DNA of 64,000 nucleotides from a bacterium (GCA_023666335.1 JAMPCE010000007.1:20244-84243); one strand, 5' to 3'. Counted from the stretch's first letter, positions 46,571 through 56,885 are shown. Made by a program: numbers and translations. The notes: generated from the letters alone by a model not told the origin.

Positions 46571-47353
46571 TCAGATGCTTCCCCTATGCAGACTGTTGAT
46601 CGTCTCCGTCAGTTTTGCGAGACGTTCCTTGATCTCTTCGCTCGATTCCGACATGCCCTTTGCCAGCTTCTGCACCTCCGCCGCGACCACGGCGAAACCT
46701 TTCCCCATGTCGCCTGCTCTTGCCGCCTCGATGGAAGCATTTAACGCCAGGATCTTCTGTTTCTTACTGTAAGCCGCGATCTCCGCGGTGCTGGCATTCG
46801 CCTCCTGGATCTCTGTCACCGCATCCGTGATGCCGGTCTTCATATTCTCCACCAAATCTTTGTTGATAAACTCCTGATAGCTCGCATTGACGTACATATT
46901 GATGACATCGCCCAAAAGATTGGCGGAAGCCTCGATCTGCTGCCTGGTCTTGACATTGACCTTATGCAGCGCCATTATGTACTCGTCCTCATTGATGCCA
47001 AGCTCTCTGGCGATCCGGCGGAACGACTCCTCATCCGGATCCTCCGGCAGCACCTGCCCGCCGATAACGCTGCCAAGCACCGTGCCGTCCTGTAAGGTGA
47101 TCGGAATGCCGAAATCGACCAGTCCGGCGTGACAGTTGTAGACGCCTTTGCCCTCCTGATCGCATTTTTCACAGCGCCGACAGCCCTCGGCGCTCCCTCT
47201 AGTCAGCTTGATACAGAAATCCGTGAAATTATAGCAGTCGCTGATATATTCGCCGTCCGCGCCCACCGCAACGGTCGCCAGCCCCGTGCTCTTCGCCCAG
47301 TTATCCATAATGCTCTCAAATTTTGCCATATCACAGAAATCCTGTATTTTCAT
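46571..47353 (-). CDS. PocR-domain soluble chemoreceptor-like protein
   Basis: Protein of 260 residues without membrane segments. Residues 1-160 form a PocR ligand-binding domain with a cysteine cluster ([20 protein letters not shown]). The rest is a short MCP signalling hairpin; the tip reads [25 protein letters not shown]. Ordinary receptors have much longer coiled coils and methylation helices; here only the tip and short flanks remain. A sensor that feeds CheA directly or through another receptor is the likely role. It is the last gene of the HK-SBP-MCP set. Confidence 0.88.
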   Translation of the reverse strand: MKIQDFCDMAKFESIMDNWAKSTGLATVAVGADGEYISDCYNFTDFCIKLTRGSAEGCRRCEKCDQEGKGVYNCHAGLVDFGIPITLQDGTVLGSVIGGQVLPEDPDEESFRRIARELGINEDEYIMALHKVNVKTRQQIEASANLLGDVINMYVNASYQEFINKDLVENMKTGITDAVTEIQEANASTAEIAAYSKKQKILALNASIEAARAGDMGKGFAVVAAEVQKLAKGMSESSEEIKERLAKLTETINSLHRGSI

Positions 47354-47430
47354 CCCGTTCGCCCTCTCATGTTCTGTCTTTTTTTGATTATCTAGTATAG
47401 TATAACATTTCTGAACGGATTTGTAAAATA

Positions 47431-48750
47431 CTATTCGTGCAGCGTACTGTTTTCCCAGCCAGCATCCAACGCGGCATTACAGGTCTCATCCAACATCCGC
47501 GCACACTCCTGCGGCGTGACGCTCTTTGCCAGCAAATCATGGATGATCGGATAGAAGACGCTGCGGACCGACGTGTCGTCACCCTGCCAGTTCGGGCTGT
47601 TGTTCATAAAGTCCACCACATGTTCCGCGTTTTTGGTAAACTCGCTCAACATCGTGATCTGATCCTGATATTTTACCGCGACTTTTTCGCTCGCGGGGAT
47701 ATTTCCGGCGGATAATTCCAGCCACTCGTCATGGTCATAGATATAGCGGATAAAATCTTTTGCCGCCTGCACTTTTGTCTCGTCGCCGTTGTCAAACACT
47801 TCAAATCCGGTCACGAACGAGGTCGCCACGCCGCCCGGAAAATTCACATAACCGTAATTCTCCATATTGTCATAGAGCATAAAATTCGCATTGTTAAAGA
47901 TATAGACCGCAAGCTGTCCGTTGCTGAACATCTCGCCGTTGTCCGCAATTTCCAGATTCTCCGGATGCGGCGGATACCAGCCTCTGTCTACGCCTTCCTG
48001 GATCCAGGCAAGCGCTTTGACCGCCTCCTCGCTCTCAAAGTCGAAATGCCCGTCCTCCCTGAAGATCGGGCTCCCAAAAGCCCGCAGATAGGACATGATG
48101 TGGGTATCGCCCTGATTGTTTTTCCCGTACATCATCATCGGATAGGTGCGTTCGGGAAGTCCTGCCGCCAGCGTATCCAGAATATCCGTCCACTCTTCCA
48201 TCGTCCAGGTCTGTATCGTAACGTCATCGGAAAAATACCGCTCAAGACCGCATTCCCTGAAAAGTTCCTTATTATAGATCAGGATATTCTGCATACTGAG
48301 GAAAGGCATCATATAGGTTTTCCCGTCCGTCATGCTCATCGCCCAGGAAGCGTCGTCGATATCCGCCCGCAGCTCGTCGGAAATGATATCGTCAAGCGGC
48401 ACGACCCTGCCGGTATGCAGATAGGACGCCATGTTAAAATAGCCCTCGTACAGGACATCCGGAGCGTCGCCGGTATCAAAACTGCCCGTGATCGCCGCGA
48501 CTTCGTCCACATAGTCAAAGGTCTCCACCCAGATCGAGACGTCGGCTTTTTCATACTGTGCGGCAAACGCCGCGCCCGCCTGCTCCAAGAAAGCGGTCGA
48601 ATCCACGATCTCGGGATTGCTGACAGCGTTCATGACCAGACTGGGAACCTTGACGATCAGGGTCACTTCTTTTTTGGTCCCGCCGCAGCCAGCCAGAAGA
48701 CCGCCGCACATCATCATCGCAAGGAGTGCCGCAAACGCTCTTTTTCTCAT
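47431..48750 (-). CDS. Extracellular solute-binding lipoprotein (SBP family 1)
   Basis: Protein of 439 residues. Signal peptide plus lipobox (LLAGCGG). Family 1 binding-protein features include an early [21 protein letters not shown] core, [17 protein letters not shown] and NWQGDD. It lacks ABC permease or ATPase neighbours; instead a hybrid histidine kinase lies directly upstream and a chemoreceptor downstream. This suggests a sensing role, perhaps as a ligand-presenting partner of the kinase. A transporter elsewhere cannot be excluded. Confidence 0.88.
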   Translation of the reverse strand: MRKRAFAALLAMMMCGGLLAGCGGTKKEVTLIVKVPSLVMNAVSNPEIVDSTAFLEQAGAAFAAQYEKADVSIWVETFDYVDEVAAITGSFDTGDAPDVLYEGYFNMASYLHTGRVVPLDDIISDELRADIDDASWAMSMTDGKTYMMPFLSMQNILIYNKELFRECGLERYFSDDVTIQTWTMEEWTDILDTLAAGLPERTYPMMMYGKNNQGDTHIMSYLRAFGSPIFREDGHFDFESEEAVKALAWIQEGVDRGWYPPHPENLEIADNGEMFSNGQLAVYIFNNANFMLYDNMENYGYVNFPGGVATSFVTGFEVFDNGDETKVQAAKDFIRYIYDHDEWLELSAGNIPASEKVAVKYQDQITMLSEFTKNAEHVVDFMNNSPNWQGDDTSVRSVFYPIIHDLLAKSVTPQECARMLDETCNAALDAGWENSTLHE

Positions 48751-48785
48751 GTTTTCCCTCCCTTTTTCACATTATATAACATATG

Positions 48786-50966
48786 TTATTTTATACTCTT
48801 TCGCAATTTCATCAGCAAGACACTCACGTCGATCGGTTTCGTCAAAAAGTCATCCATACCGCTGGCGAGCGCCTGCTCCCGGTCTTCCTGGAACATATTT
48901 GCCGTGCAGGCATAGATCGTGACGGTCTTCGCGTCGGGCCTGTCCAGTTCGCGGATCCTGCGCGCCGCCGTACATCCGTCCATCACCGGCATCTGCATGT
49001 CCATCAGGATGATATCAAACGCTCCGACCTCAGACTGCGCAAACTGATCCAGCGCCTCCTGCCCGTTCTCGGCAAGCGACGTCTCAAAGCCCTCCATCGC
49101 GAGGATCTCCAGGAGAACTTCGGCGTTCAGCTCCACATCCTCCGCCACCAGAATCCTGATCGGCCTGCCGTCCGTCCGGCGCGCCGGCTGCGACAGGTCT
49201 ACGACCTCATCCGCGCTGCCCTGCCCAGCCAATTCCGCCGGAATTTCCTTTACAATGACAGAAGGGATCGTGACGGTGAAGGTACTCCCGACGTCAAGCT
49301 CGCTCTCCACCGTGATATCGCCGCCCATAGCGTTGGTGAGAAGTTTACAGATCGCCATACCGAGACCTGTTCCCTTAATGCCGTTGGTGTTTCGGTTTCT
49401 CTCTTGACTGAATGAGTCAAAAATCTTATCGATATACTCCTCCGAGATGCCGATCCCGGTATCTTCACAACGATATGTTGTAATCACATGGTCGTCGCCT
49501 TTCTTTTCCTGTGTGACGGACAGACGGATCGACTTCCCTTCCGGCGTAAACTTCGCCGCATTGCCGACAATGTTCATCAGGATCTGCTTGGTGCGGGTGA
49601 TATCTCCCTCGATGCAAGGCGCCAAAATATCCGTTTCCACGATAAATTCCACGCCCCGGCTCCTGATATTGTCAGCCTGCATCGCCGCGATCTCGTCGAT
49701 CATGGCGGACACCAGCATCGGCTCGTTTACGATATCCACTTTTCCTGCCTGTAACTTCGACATATCCAGAATGTCATTCACCAGCGAAAGCAGATAGTTT
49801 GCCGTGCTGTGGGACTTATTCAGCCATTCCTTGATCTGCGGTTTCTGGCTCTCGTCGTCGATGTTGACCATGATCAGGTGATTCATGCCGATCAGACCGT
49901 TTAGCGGCGTCCGGATCTCGTGGCTCATATTGGAGAGAAATTCCTTCTGCGAGCGCGCCGCTTCCGTCGTCCGCACACTCTTGACCTGCAAACGCATGAT
50001 AATCAGCAGCATCGCGATCACGGTGACAATACAGATGAGCGCCACCGTCATACTCAAGGACACAAACGTCCTCCGCTGTTCGGTAAAGACTTCCTCATTG
50101 ATGGACATGACAAAGTACAGGTCGAAACTTTCGTCAAACGGAATAAAGTAGAAGAGTTCCTGCCCTTTCTCCCCTGCATGAGCATGGTAGAACCCGAAAG
50201 TCTCCCTGTTTCGCAGCTTCTCCCGCACTTCTTCCTCCGTCAGGTCGCTGCTTGCGGATTCCGCCAGATGAACATAGAGATTATTCTGTTTGTTCAGATA
50301 GACCTCTTTGTCGATATTGACGATATAATTTCCGCTCATATCGATCAGGGCGCTGTGTCCGCGGGCTTTACCGTTTTTGATAAAGCTGTCGATCACCATA
50401 TTATCCTGAATGGAGGAAATGTCGCTGATACCGATCAGCGCATACATTTTGACGCCCTCCACCGTATAATTTTTCAGGCGGATGCCGTAGAGGATCGTCT
50501 CCTTGGTCATCCAGCCGCCCTCGACCTTATCGTCAAACCGGACGACGACCCGATCTTCTCCGTGCTCAAAATAAGGCCGAAAATCCATATCCCTGTCCCA
50601 GATCTCATCCCCGGGCCTATATACCACATATTTATCGGTATAAACCGTGCCGTCCTCGGCTACCAGATAGATATTGGTAAAGCCGCTGGATGCACGTTCC
50701 AGATTCATCCTTGTCTCCACATCTTCGATACGCTTACAGTCAAAGCTGACAAAGCGTTCCTGTATCTCAGCGAGATCTTCCCAGCAGATTTCGATATAAG
50801 TCTCGATCGTCGCCTTATCATGCTCTGCGATCTCGCTGATGGAATTGATGATATTCCTTGAAATGGTCTGATTCATCTGCCGGATATAAAACCACCCCGC
50901 CAGACCCACGATCAATGATGCTGAAACAATGATAAGCAAGTAAAATAGCCGATGTCCCTTTTTCAC
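48786..50966 (-). CDS. Hybrid sensor histidine kinase with C-terminal receiver
   Basis: About 726 residues, with the start at a GTG (50966) that has AGAGG 7 bases upstream; 50984 is possible. First helix about residues 6-27 and second about 305-335 enclose a large extracellular sensor of Cache type. Then come HisKA with the phospho-His in SHEIRTPLNGL, an HATPase domain (NAAKF, GTGLGMAI), and a receiver with Asp in IILMDMQMPVMDG. No output domain follows the receiver. A strong promoter is at 51012-51039. The binding-protein gene follows by about 35 bases. Confidence 0.93.
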   Translation of the reverse strand: MKKGHRLFYLLIIVSASLIVGLAGWFYIRQMNQTISRNIINSISEIAEHDKATIETYIEICWEDLAEIQERFVSFDCKRIEDVETRMNLERASSGFTNIYLVAEDGTVYTDKYVVYRPGDEIWDRDMDFRPYFEHGEDRVVVRFDDKVEGGWMTKETILYGIRLKNYTVEGVKMYALIGISDISSIQDNMVIDSFIKNGKARGHSALIDMSGNYIVNIDKEVYLNKQNNLYVHLAESASSDLTEEEVREKLRNRETFGFYHAHAGEKGQELFYFIPFDESFDLYFVMSINEEVFTEQRRTFVSLSMTVALICIVTVIAMLLIIMRLQVKSVRTTEAARSQKEFLSNMSHEIRTPLNGLIGMNHLIMVNIDDESQKPQIKEWLNKSHSTANYLLSLVNDILDMSKLQAGKVDIVNEPMLVSAMIDEIAAMQADNIRSRGVEFIVETDILAPCIEGDITRTKQILMNIVGNAAKFTPEGKSIRLSVTQEKKGDDHVITTYRCEDTGIGISEEYIDKIFDSFSQERNRNTNGIKGTGLGMAICKLLTNAMGGDITVESELDVGSTFTVTIPSVIVKEIPAELAGQGSADEVVDLSQPARRTDGRPIRILVAEDVELNAEVLLEILAMEGFETSLAENGQEALDQFAQSEVGAFDIILMDMQMPVMDGCTAARRIRELDRPDAKTVTIYACTANMFQEDREQALASGMDDFLTKPIDVSVLLMKLRKSIK

Positions 50967-51011
50967 TTCCGTACCTCTTGTCACATTACCCTGTAAACCG
51001 TTTCTGAGAAT

Positions 51012-51039
51012 ATTATAAAAATTTTGTTAAAAATGTCAA
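51012..51039 (-). promoter_or_regulatory. Sigma-A promoter of the HK-SBP-MCP operon
   Basis: TTGACA (51034-51039), 16-base spacer and TATAAT (51012-51017): both hexamers are perfect on the minus strand. Confidence 0.75.
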
Positions 51040-51041
51040 CC

Positions 51042-51938
51042 TTATTTCCCAGACACCTGGGTCCCGTCCGCTTTCATATGGTAGTTATCCTTATAGATCA
51101 GCTGCGAGATCGGCACGAGTTCATAGCCTTTCTCCTGCAAGCCCGTGATCACCGCCTCCAGCGCGTCCGCCGTGTACTTCGCGCCGTTGTGCATGAGGAT
51201 GATCGAACCGTTCTGCAGCTTGTCGGAACCGACCACCCGCTTTACGATATCGTCCGCGCCGTAGTCTTTCCAGTCCAGAGAGTCAATCGACCACTGGATC
51301 GGATAATAGCCGCACTTCTGCACATTTTTTATGACATGATTGTCATAATCTCCGTAAGGCGGTCGAAACAGGCACATTTCATAGCCCGTCAACTCCTGCA
51401 CCTTCGTATGTACCGTCATCAGCTCCTCCTGACACTGCTCATCGGAAAGCTGCGACATATTTTTGTGATTCTCGCTGTGGTTGCCGAGGTCGTGGCCGTC
51501 CGCCAGGATCGCCCGCACATCCTCCGGGTAGCTTTCCACCCAGCCGCCCGTCATAAAGAACGTGACTTTGACATTGTGTTTTTTCAAGATATCGAGGATG
51601 CGCCTTGTGTCATCATTCCCCCAAGCCGCATCGAAACTGAGGGAAACCTGCTTTTTGTCCGTCTCCACGCAGTAGATGGGAAGCTCCCTGCCGCCCACGG
51701 AACTGCTCACCGTGATGGAATCCGGCAGAAAGCGCACGATCCCTTGAATCAAAGCCACCGCCGTCAGGAAAAAAGCCGCCGACTTTGCGATCTGCAGCGC
51801 CACATCCCTGACAAAAAGTTCCCGTTTCCACTCCTCTTTCGTCTGCGGCCGCTCCGCCGTGCGCTCCCGCTGTATCTTTTCTTCCAGTTCTCCCACGGCA
51901 AGCCTGAATGTTTCGTTCCATTTCTTCTTTTTCGACAT
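51042..51938 (-). CDS. Polysaccharide deacetylase (CE4), membrane anchored
   Basis: Protein of 298 residues. A cytoplasmic charged N terminus (about 1-45) precedes one transmembrane segment, then the NodB domain. SFDAAWG carries the catalytic Asp; HSENHKNM has the zinc His pair; FRPPYGDYD is the third motif and LMHNGA the fourth. Variation (AAWG instead of TFDDG) is as in PdaB-like proteins of spore formers. The palindrome TGACA-N4-TGTCA at 51332 falls within the DYDNHVI codons. Confidence 0.9.
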   Translation of the reverse strand: MSKKKKWNETFRLAVGELEEKIQRERTAERPQTKEEWKRELFVRDVALQIAKSAAFFLTAVALIQGIVRFLPDSITVSSSVGGRELPIYCVETDKKQVSLSFDAAWGNDDTRRILDILKKHNVKVTFFMTGGWVESYPEDVRAILADGHDLGNHSENHKNMSQLSDEQCQEELMTVHTKVQELTGYEMCLFRPPYGDYDNHVIKNVQKCGYYPIQWSIDSLDWKDYGADDIVKRVVGSDKLQNGSIILMHNGAKYTADALEAVITGLQEKGYELVPISQLIYKDNYHMKADGTQVSGK

Positions 51939-51958
51939 AACGTACTCCCGTTCCCGCT

Positions 51959-53116
51959 TTAGTTCAATATATGCGGGAAACGGGAAAATACGCCCTCAAA
52001 GACCACCCGTTCCAAAGCAAGATCTTCTTTTCCGAGAAGCAGCACATCCGCCCGCTTGCCCGGCGTGATGCTGCCGCATTCATCGTAGATCCCCACGCAT
52101 TTGGCGGGATTGACCGCCGCGCACCGCACCGCCGCCGTGAGCGGAATCCCCATCTTAAGAACCGCCGTCCGCATGCAGTCCGCAAGATTTGTGACCGATC
52201 CCGCGATCGCGCCGTTTTGCAGGACAGCCCGTTTTCCCTGTACTTTCACGTCCTGACCGCCCAGCGTGTAATCCCCGTCCGCAAGCCCTGCCGCCCGCAT
52301 ACTGTCGCTGACCAGGATGATGCGCTCCGCTCCGAACAGCCGAAACGCCGCCCGCACCGCCGCCGGATGGCTGTGCACGCCGTCTGCGATCAGTTCCGCC
52401 TCCACGTTTTCCCGATCCGCCGCCGCGCCGATCGGTCCCGGCTCCCTGTGATGATAGGGATTCATGGCATGATAGAGGTGTGTCACATGGCTTGCACCAG
52501 CCTCAAAAGCCCTGACCGCCGTGTCATAGTCCGCACAGGTATGCGCTATGGACATGACACATGTGTCACTTCTTTTCCGGATCAGCTCGATCGCGCCCTC
52601 CTCCTCCGGCGCCAGATCCAGCAGCCTGATCCGTCCTCCGGAGGCTTCCCGGAGCCGATCAAACAGCGCAAGATCAGGCTTTCGCACATAGGCAGGATTC
52701 TGGGCGCCGAGTTTCTTTGGGGAAAGAAAAGGTCCCTCCAGATGGATCCCCCGAAAGCGCGCCCGCCCCTCGTGAAAGCCTTCTTCGGCGTAGGCGGCTG
52801 CCGTGCGGCAGATCCCTAAAAGCGCCTCCTCGGAGAGCGTCATCGTCGCGGGCACGATATTCGTCACCCCTACAGAGAGCTGATACGCCGCGATCGCATC
52901 CAGAGCTTCCCGCGTGCCGTCCGAAAAATCATATCCCATACAGCCGTGAAAATGAATGTCCGTCAGCCCCGGAACGGCATAGCAGCCCGCAGCGTCGAAC
53001 ACCTCTTTGTCCGTAACGCGGGCAGCGCTGTCCGCAAAGAGGCGCCCTTCTATAAAAATGTCTCTCTCCGCAAAATGACCGTCCTCGGTATACACGCTCG
53101 CATTCTTTATGATCAT
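51959..53116 (-). CDS. nagA: N-acetylglucosamine-6-phosphate deacetylase
   Basis: Protein of 385 residues. DIHFHGCMG is the first metal motif; HLEGPF, HLYHAMN and DGVHSHP follow; SDSMRAAG carries the catalytic Asp. It deacetylates GlcNAc-6-P from the PTS. The start at 53116 has GGAGA about 6 bases upstream; a longer frame back to 53311 overlaps nagE and lacks a site. It is the last gene of the operon; nagB (deaminase) is not in the window. Confidence 0.95.
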   Translation of the reverse strand: MIIKNASVYTEDGHFAERDIFIEGRLFADSAARVTDKEVFDAAGCYAVPGLTDIHFHGCMGYDFSDGTREALDAIAAYQLSVGVTNIVPATMTLSEEALLGICRTAAAYAEEGFHEGRARFRGIHLEGPFLSPKKLGAQNPAYVRKPDLALFDRLREASGGRIRLLDLAPEEEGAIELIRKRSDTCVMSIAHTCADYDTAVRAFEAGASHVTHLYHAMNPYHHREPGPIGAAADRENVEAELIADGVHSHPAAVRAAFRLFGAERIILVSDSMRAAGLADGDYTLGGQDVKVQGKRAVLQNGAIAGSVTNLADCMRTAVLKMGIPLTAAVRCAAVNPAKCVGIYDECGSITPGKRADVLLLGKEDLALERVVFEGVFSRFPHILN

Positions 53117-53126
53117 GCCGTCTCTC

Positions 53127-54611
53127 CTATAGCAGTTTCCTGATCTCGTCCGCCACAAACTGCACCTTTGTGCCCACCACGACCTGCACCGCCGCTCCGC
53201 CGGGACAGATGACGCCCGCCACGCCCGCAGACCGGATCTTCTCCTCGTCCAATTTTGCGATCTCGTTGACTTCAATGCGCAGCCGCGTAATACAGTTATC
53301 GAGGGAGGCAATGTTTTCCGCGCCGCCGAGTCCTTCCAGAATCACAGCCGCCGCCCGGACAAACTCGTCATCCGGACACACTTTTTCCCGCCTCTGCTCC
53401 GTCTCTGTCCCGACGCCCTCATCTTCCCTGCCCGGCGTCTTTAAGTCAAACTTCACGATCGCAAAGCGGAACACCGCATAAAACACGCCAAAAGCCGCCG
53501 CGCCCAGCGGCAGGATCAGCCAGGTATCCGCCGCCGCAGGCATGAACGAAGAAAAAACCAGATCCGCCGCACCCGCCGAAAAACTGAAACCCGCGCGGAA
53601 CCCCACAAGTGCAGTCACAGCCGCGAAGATCCCATAGAGCAGCGCATAGATCAGATACAATCCCGGCGCAAGGAACATGAACGCAAACTCAAAAGGCTCC
53701 GTGACGCCGCACACAAAAGAGCAGAGCGCCGCCGCCGTCACCAAACCGACAGCCTCCTTTCTCCTGCCTTTCTTCGCGGTATGGACCATTGCGAGCGCCG
53801 CGCCGGGGACGCCGAACATCATGCAGGGAAAAAATCCCGACATATACATTCCCAGACTCCAGGAAACATCCGCGGCGGTATCTCCCGCCCAGAAATGAGA
53901 CAGATCGCCGATCCCGATCGTGTCAAACCAGAGCACATTGTTCAGCGCGTGATGCAGACCCACGGGGATCAGCAGACGATTTAAGAAAGCGTGGATGCCG
54001 GCGCCCACAGCTCCCAGCCCCACGATGCAGCGGCCTGCGCCGATCAGCGCGCCAAACAAAAACGGCCAGATAAACAGGAGCGCCGCTGCCGCCAGAACGG
54101 AGACCACGCCCGCAACGATAGCTACACAGCGTTTTCCACTGAAAAATGACAGCCAGTCCGGCAGCCGCACTGAGTGGAAGCGGTTGAAGCATCCCGCGCC
54201 GATCATCCCCGAAAGGATCCCGATAAACGGGTTCTCGATCTTAGAGAAAGCGAGCATCTTTGCCGCATCCTGCGCAAGGGAGGGCACAAGCGTCGTGACG
54301 GTTCCCTCAGCGAGCAGATTCGTGATCATCAGCCAGGAAGCGAGCGCCGCCAGCCCCGCCGTGCCGTCATGTTCATCCGCCATCCCCACGCCCACGCCGA
54401 TCACAAAGAGCCATGCCATATTGTCGATCAGCGCGCCTCCTGCCTTTACCAGAAAAAAGCCGAGCAGATGAAAGAATCCCGTCCCCGCGATATCGCCGCC
54501 CTGCATCGTCGCCGGGCAGAGCGCGTAACCGATCCCCATCAGGATGCCGCAGATCGGCAGGCATGCCACCGGAAGCATCAGGGATTTTCCCAGTTTCTGC
54601 ATATATTTCAT
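53127..54611 (-). CDS. nagE: PTS N-acetylglucosamine-type permease EIIC-EIIB
   Basis: About 494 residues. The EIIC part starts MKYMQKLGKSLMLPVACLP and has about ten hydrophobic segments with the GVTEPFEFAFMF loop. The EIIB domain (about 415-494) has the phosphorylated Cys in SLDNCITRLR. The GGAGG before the ATG at 54611 is 11 bases away; a GTG at 54614 is also possible. No EIIA is fused; the IIA gene lies separately upstream. Together with nagA the substrate is most likely GlcNAc. Confidence 0.92.
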   Translation of the reverse strand: MKYMQKLGKSLMLPVACLPICGILMGIGYALCPATMQGGDIAGTGFFHLLGFFLVKAGGALIDNMAWLFVIGVGVGMADEHDGTAGLAALASWLMITNLLAEGTVTTLVPSLAQDAAKMLAFSKIENPFIGILSGMIGAGCFNRFHSVRLPDWLSFFSGKRCVAIVAGVVSVLAAAALLFIWPFLFGALIGAGRCIVGLGAVGAGIHAFLNRLLIPVGLHHALNNVLWFDTIGIGDLSHFWAGDTAADVSWSLGMYMSGFFPCMMFGVPGAALAMVHTAKKGRRKEAVGLVTAAALCSFVCGVTEPFEFAFMFLAPGLYLIYALLYGIFAAVTALVGFRAGFSFSAGAADLVFSSFMPAAADTWLILPLGAAAFGVFYAVFRFAIVKFDLKTPGREDEGVGTETEQRREKVCPDDEFVRAAAVILEGLGGAENIASLDNCITRLRIEVNEIAKLDEEKIRSAGVAGVICPGGAAVQVVVGTKVQFVADEIRKLL

Positions 54612-54629
54612 CACTTCCGCCACCTCCTT

Positions 54630-56246
54630 CTAGGGCAGTCTGCGCACCGTCCTGCGCATCCTGAGCACAGCCGCGGGCGGCACGCTGAGTTCATCCACAC
54701 CCAGCTCTAAAAACCGCGCCGTGAGCGTCTCGTCCGACGCAAGTTCACCGCAGATTCCCACCCAGATGCCCGCCGTATGCGCATTTTTCACAGTCATCTC
54801 GATCAGTCTGAGCACCGCCTCGTGGCGCGCGTCACAGATCTTTTCCAACCGACGGTTCTCCCGGTCCGCCGCCAGCGTATACTGCGTCAGATCGTTCGTG
54901 CCGATGCTGAAAAAATCCACCTGCCGCGCAAGCAGGTCGGAGATGAGCGCCGCAGCCGGAGTCTCGATCATAATGCCGAGTTCCACCTCTCCCAGAGCGC
55001 ATCCTTCCGCCAAAAGCGCCGTCCTGACACGTTCCGCGATCCGCCGTATCCGCAGGACTTCCCCCGCGGACACGATCATCGGAAACATGATAGCCAGTTT
55101 TCCGTATATAGATGCGCGGTATAACGCGCGTAACTGCGTGGTAAAAATATCCTCTCTGTCCAGACAGATGCGGATGCCCCGATAACCGAGCGCCGGATTT
55201 TCCTCCTCGTCCAGCCCAAAATAACCCGCCCGCTTATCCGCGCCGATATCCAGTGTGCGGATCACCACCTTTTTCCCCGCCATTTTTTGCAGCACCGTCC
55301 GGTAAGCTGCAAACTGTTCCTCCTCCGTGGGCGCGCTCTCCCGTCCGAGATAGAGAAACTCGCTCCGAAACAGACCGACGCCGCCCGCGTCCGCAAGAAG
55401 AGCCGCCTCCGCGTCCTCTACGTTCCCGATGTTCGCAAAAATCTGAATCTTCTTTCCGCTCCTTGTGACGTTTTCCTGCCCCTTAAGCTGCTCCAACGCC
55501 AGATTATCCGCTTCCCACACTTCCCGTTTCGCAAGCATCCGATCAAGAAGCGCCTCGTCCGGTTCCAGAATCAATTCTCCCGCAAACCCATCGACTACAC
55601 AGAGTTTCCCCTCTAAAGCTTCCGAAAGCGGAAACGCCGTATTCACGAGCGCAGGGATCCCCATACTCCTTGCAAGGATCGCCGTATGCGAATTCACCGA
55701 TCCTTTCACCGTCACAAATGCCAATATCTTTTTCTTATCCAGTTTTAAGGTCTCGCTGGGCGTCAGATCGTCTGCCGCAAGGATCGCCGGTTCGTCCGAA
55801 CGGATCCTCTCTTCCGGCAGCTGTAAGAGCGCGCGCAGCACGCGCTGCGAAATATCCATGATATCCGCCGCCCGGCTTCTCATGTACGCATCCTCCATGC
55901 CCGTGAACATGGCGGCAACATCCTTTCCCGCGCTGTCTACGGCATACGCCGCCTGATAACCCTCCGCAAGAAAGGACGACACCGCCCCCAGATAAGTTTC
56001 ATCCTCCAGAAGCATCCGATGGATCTCAAAGATCTGCGCCTGCTCCTCCCCCACATCGGCAAGCGCTTCCTCATACAACTGCGCAAGCTCCGCCTTTGCC
56101 GCCTCCAGCGCCTCAAAAAAACGCGCCCGCTCCGCTTCCGGGTCGGACGCTTTCTGCGCCGCCGCATGATAATCCGTCCTCCTGTGAAAGCAGAGTCTGC
56201 CGACGGCAATTCCCTGCATCACACTTTTTCCGTGAAATCTCTCCAT
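54630..56246 (-). CDS. ptsI: PTS enzyme I (phosphoenolpyruvate-protein phosphotransferase)
   Basis: Protein of 538 residues, close to the usual 570. The phosphorylated His lies in GSVNSHTAILARSMG. The C-terminal PEP barrel has ALGYRGIRICL, MIETPAAALI and FFSIGTNDLTQYTLA. Its place inside a sugar-specific operon, without ptsH, suggests a paralogue serving the GlcNAc PTS, or a single EI in an unusual place. The ribosome site is weak. Confidence 0.93.
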   Translation of the reverse strand: MERFHGKSVMQGIAVGRLCFHRRTDYHAAAQKASDPEAERARFFEALEAAKAELAQLYEEALADVGEEQAQIFEIHRMLLEDETYLGAVSSFLAEGYQAAYAVDSAGKDVAAMFTGMEDAYMRSRAADIMDISQRVLRALLQLPEERIRSDEPAILAADDLTPSETLKLDKKKILAFVTVKGSVNSHTAILARSMGIPALVNTAFPLSEALEGKLCVVDGFAGELILEPDEALLDRMLAKREVWEADNLALEQLKGQENVTRSGKKIQIFANIGNVEDAEAALLADAGGVGLFRSEFLYLGRESAPTEEEQFAAYRTVLQKMAGKKVVIRTLDIGADKRAGYFGLDEEENPALGYRGIRICLDREDIFTTQLRALYRASIYGKLAIMFPMIVSAGEVLRIRRIAERVRTALLAEGCALGEVELGIMIETPAAALISDLLARQVDFFSIGTNDLTQYTLAADRENRRLEKICDARHEAVLRLIEMTVKNAHTAGIWVGICGELASDETLTARFLELGVDELSVPPAAVLRMRRTVRRLP

Positions 56247-56290
56247 CCTGATCCTGTCCCCATCAGCCGATCCGCGATCGACCCCTTACC

Positions 56291-56779
56291 TTATTTTATG
56301 AGGCGGAGTATCTCATCCCCCTCCGCCACTTCTTTCGTACCGCATGTCTCTATTTTCGAAAAGGTATCGGAATTACAGATGACGACGGGCGTCGTCGTAT
56401 CGAACCCCGCCTCCCTGACTGCCGCAAGATCCGCTTCCAGAAGCAGGTCGCCCTTTTTCACCTGCTGTCCCGCTTCCACATGGATCGTAAAATGCTGTCC
56501 GTTCAACTTCACCGTGTCGAGACCGATATGCAGGAGCACTTCCGCCCCCTCCGCCGTCCGAATCGCCGCCGCGTGTCCCGTGGGAAAGAGCGTAGCTGCC
56601 ACACCGTCTGCCGGCGCATAAAACTTCCCGTCAGACGGCACGATCGCCGCTCCCTGCCCAAGGATCCCCGTGCCAAACGTCGGATCTTTCACTTCCTGTA
56701 ACGCGATCAGCGTACCCGCACAGGGCGCGCTGATCGATATGCCGTCGCCTTTCCCCGGAATTTTTTTCAACAATCCCAT
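56291..56779 (-). CDS. PTS glucose-type EIIA
   Basis: Protein of 162 residues. The fold begins with ISAPCAGTLIALQEV. The phosphorylated His is in EVLLHIGLDTVKLNG, and the partner His in PTGHAAAI. The start at 56779 has GGAG 6 bases upstream; an open frame continues back to 56872 without support. It is the first gene of the operon EIIA-EI-EIIBC-nagA and may also act as the regulatory EIIA in other sugar systems. Confidence 0.93.
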   Translation of the reverse strand: MGLLKKIPGKGDGISISAPCAGTLIALQEVKDPTFGTGILGQGAAIVPSDGKFYAPADGVAATLFPTGHAAAIRTAEGAEVLLHIGLDTVKLNGQHFTIHVEAGQQVKKGDLLLEADLAAVREAGFDTTTPVVICNSDTFSKIETCGTKEVAEGDEILRLIK

Positions 56780-56856
56780 GCGGCGCTCCTTTCCGTTGTT
56801 TTCTTCGCTTTTATTCCCTATCCTTTTTGTCATTTTCACCTGATTGTTACCCTGCC

Positions 56857-56885
56857 ATTTTAGCAATTCCAACCATGAAAGTCAA
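56857..56885 (-). promoter_or_regulatory. Sigma-A promoter of the GlcNAc PTS operon
   Basis: TTGACT (56880-56885), 17-base spacer and TAAAAT (56857-56862) on the minus strand. The leader to the EIIA start is about 70 bases. Confidence 0.7.

Noticed and set aside
47731..48915. 394-codon plus-strand frame over the binding-protein gene
   Set aside because: Shadow of the minus-strand gene; His- and Arg-rich composition is typical of antisense reading.
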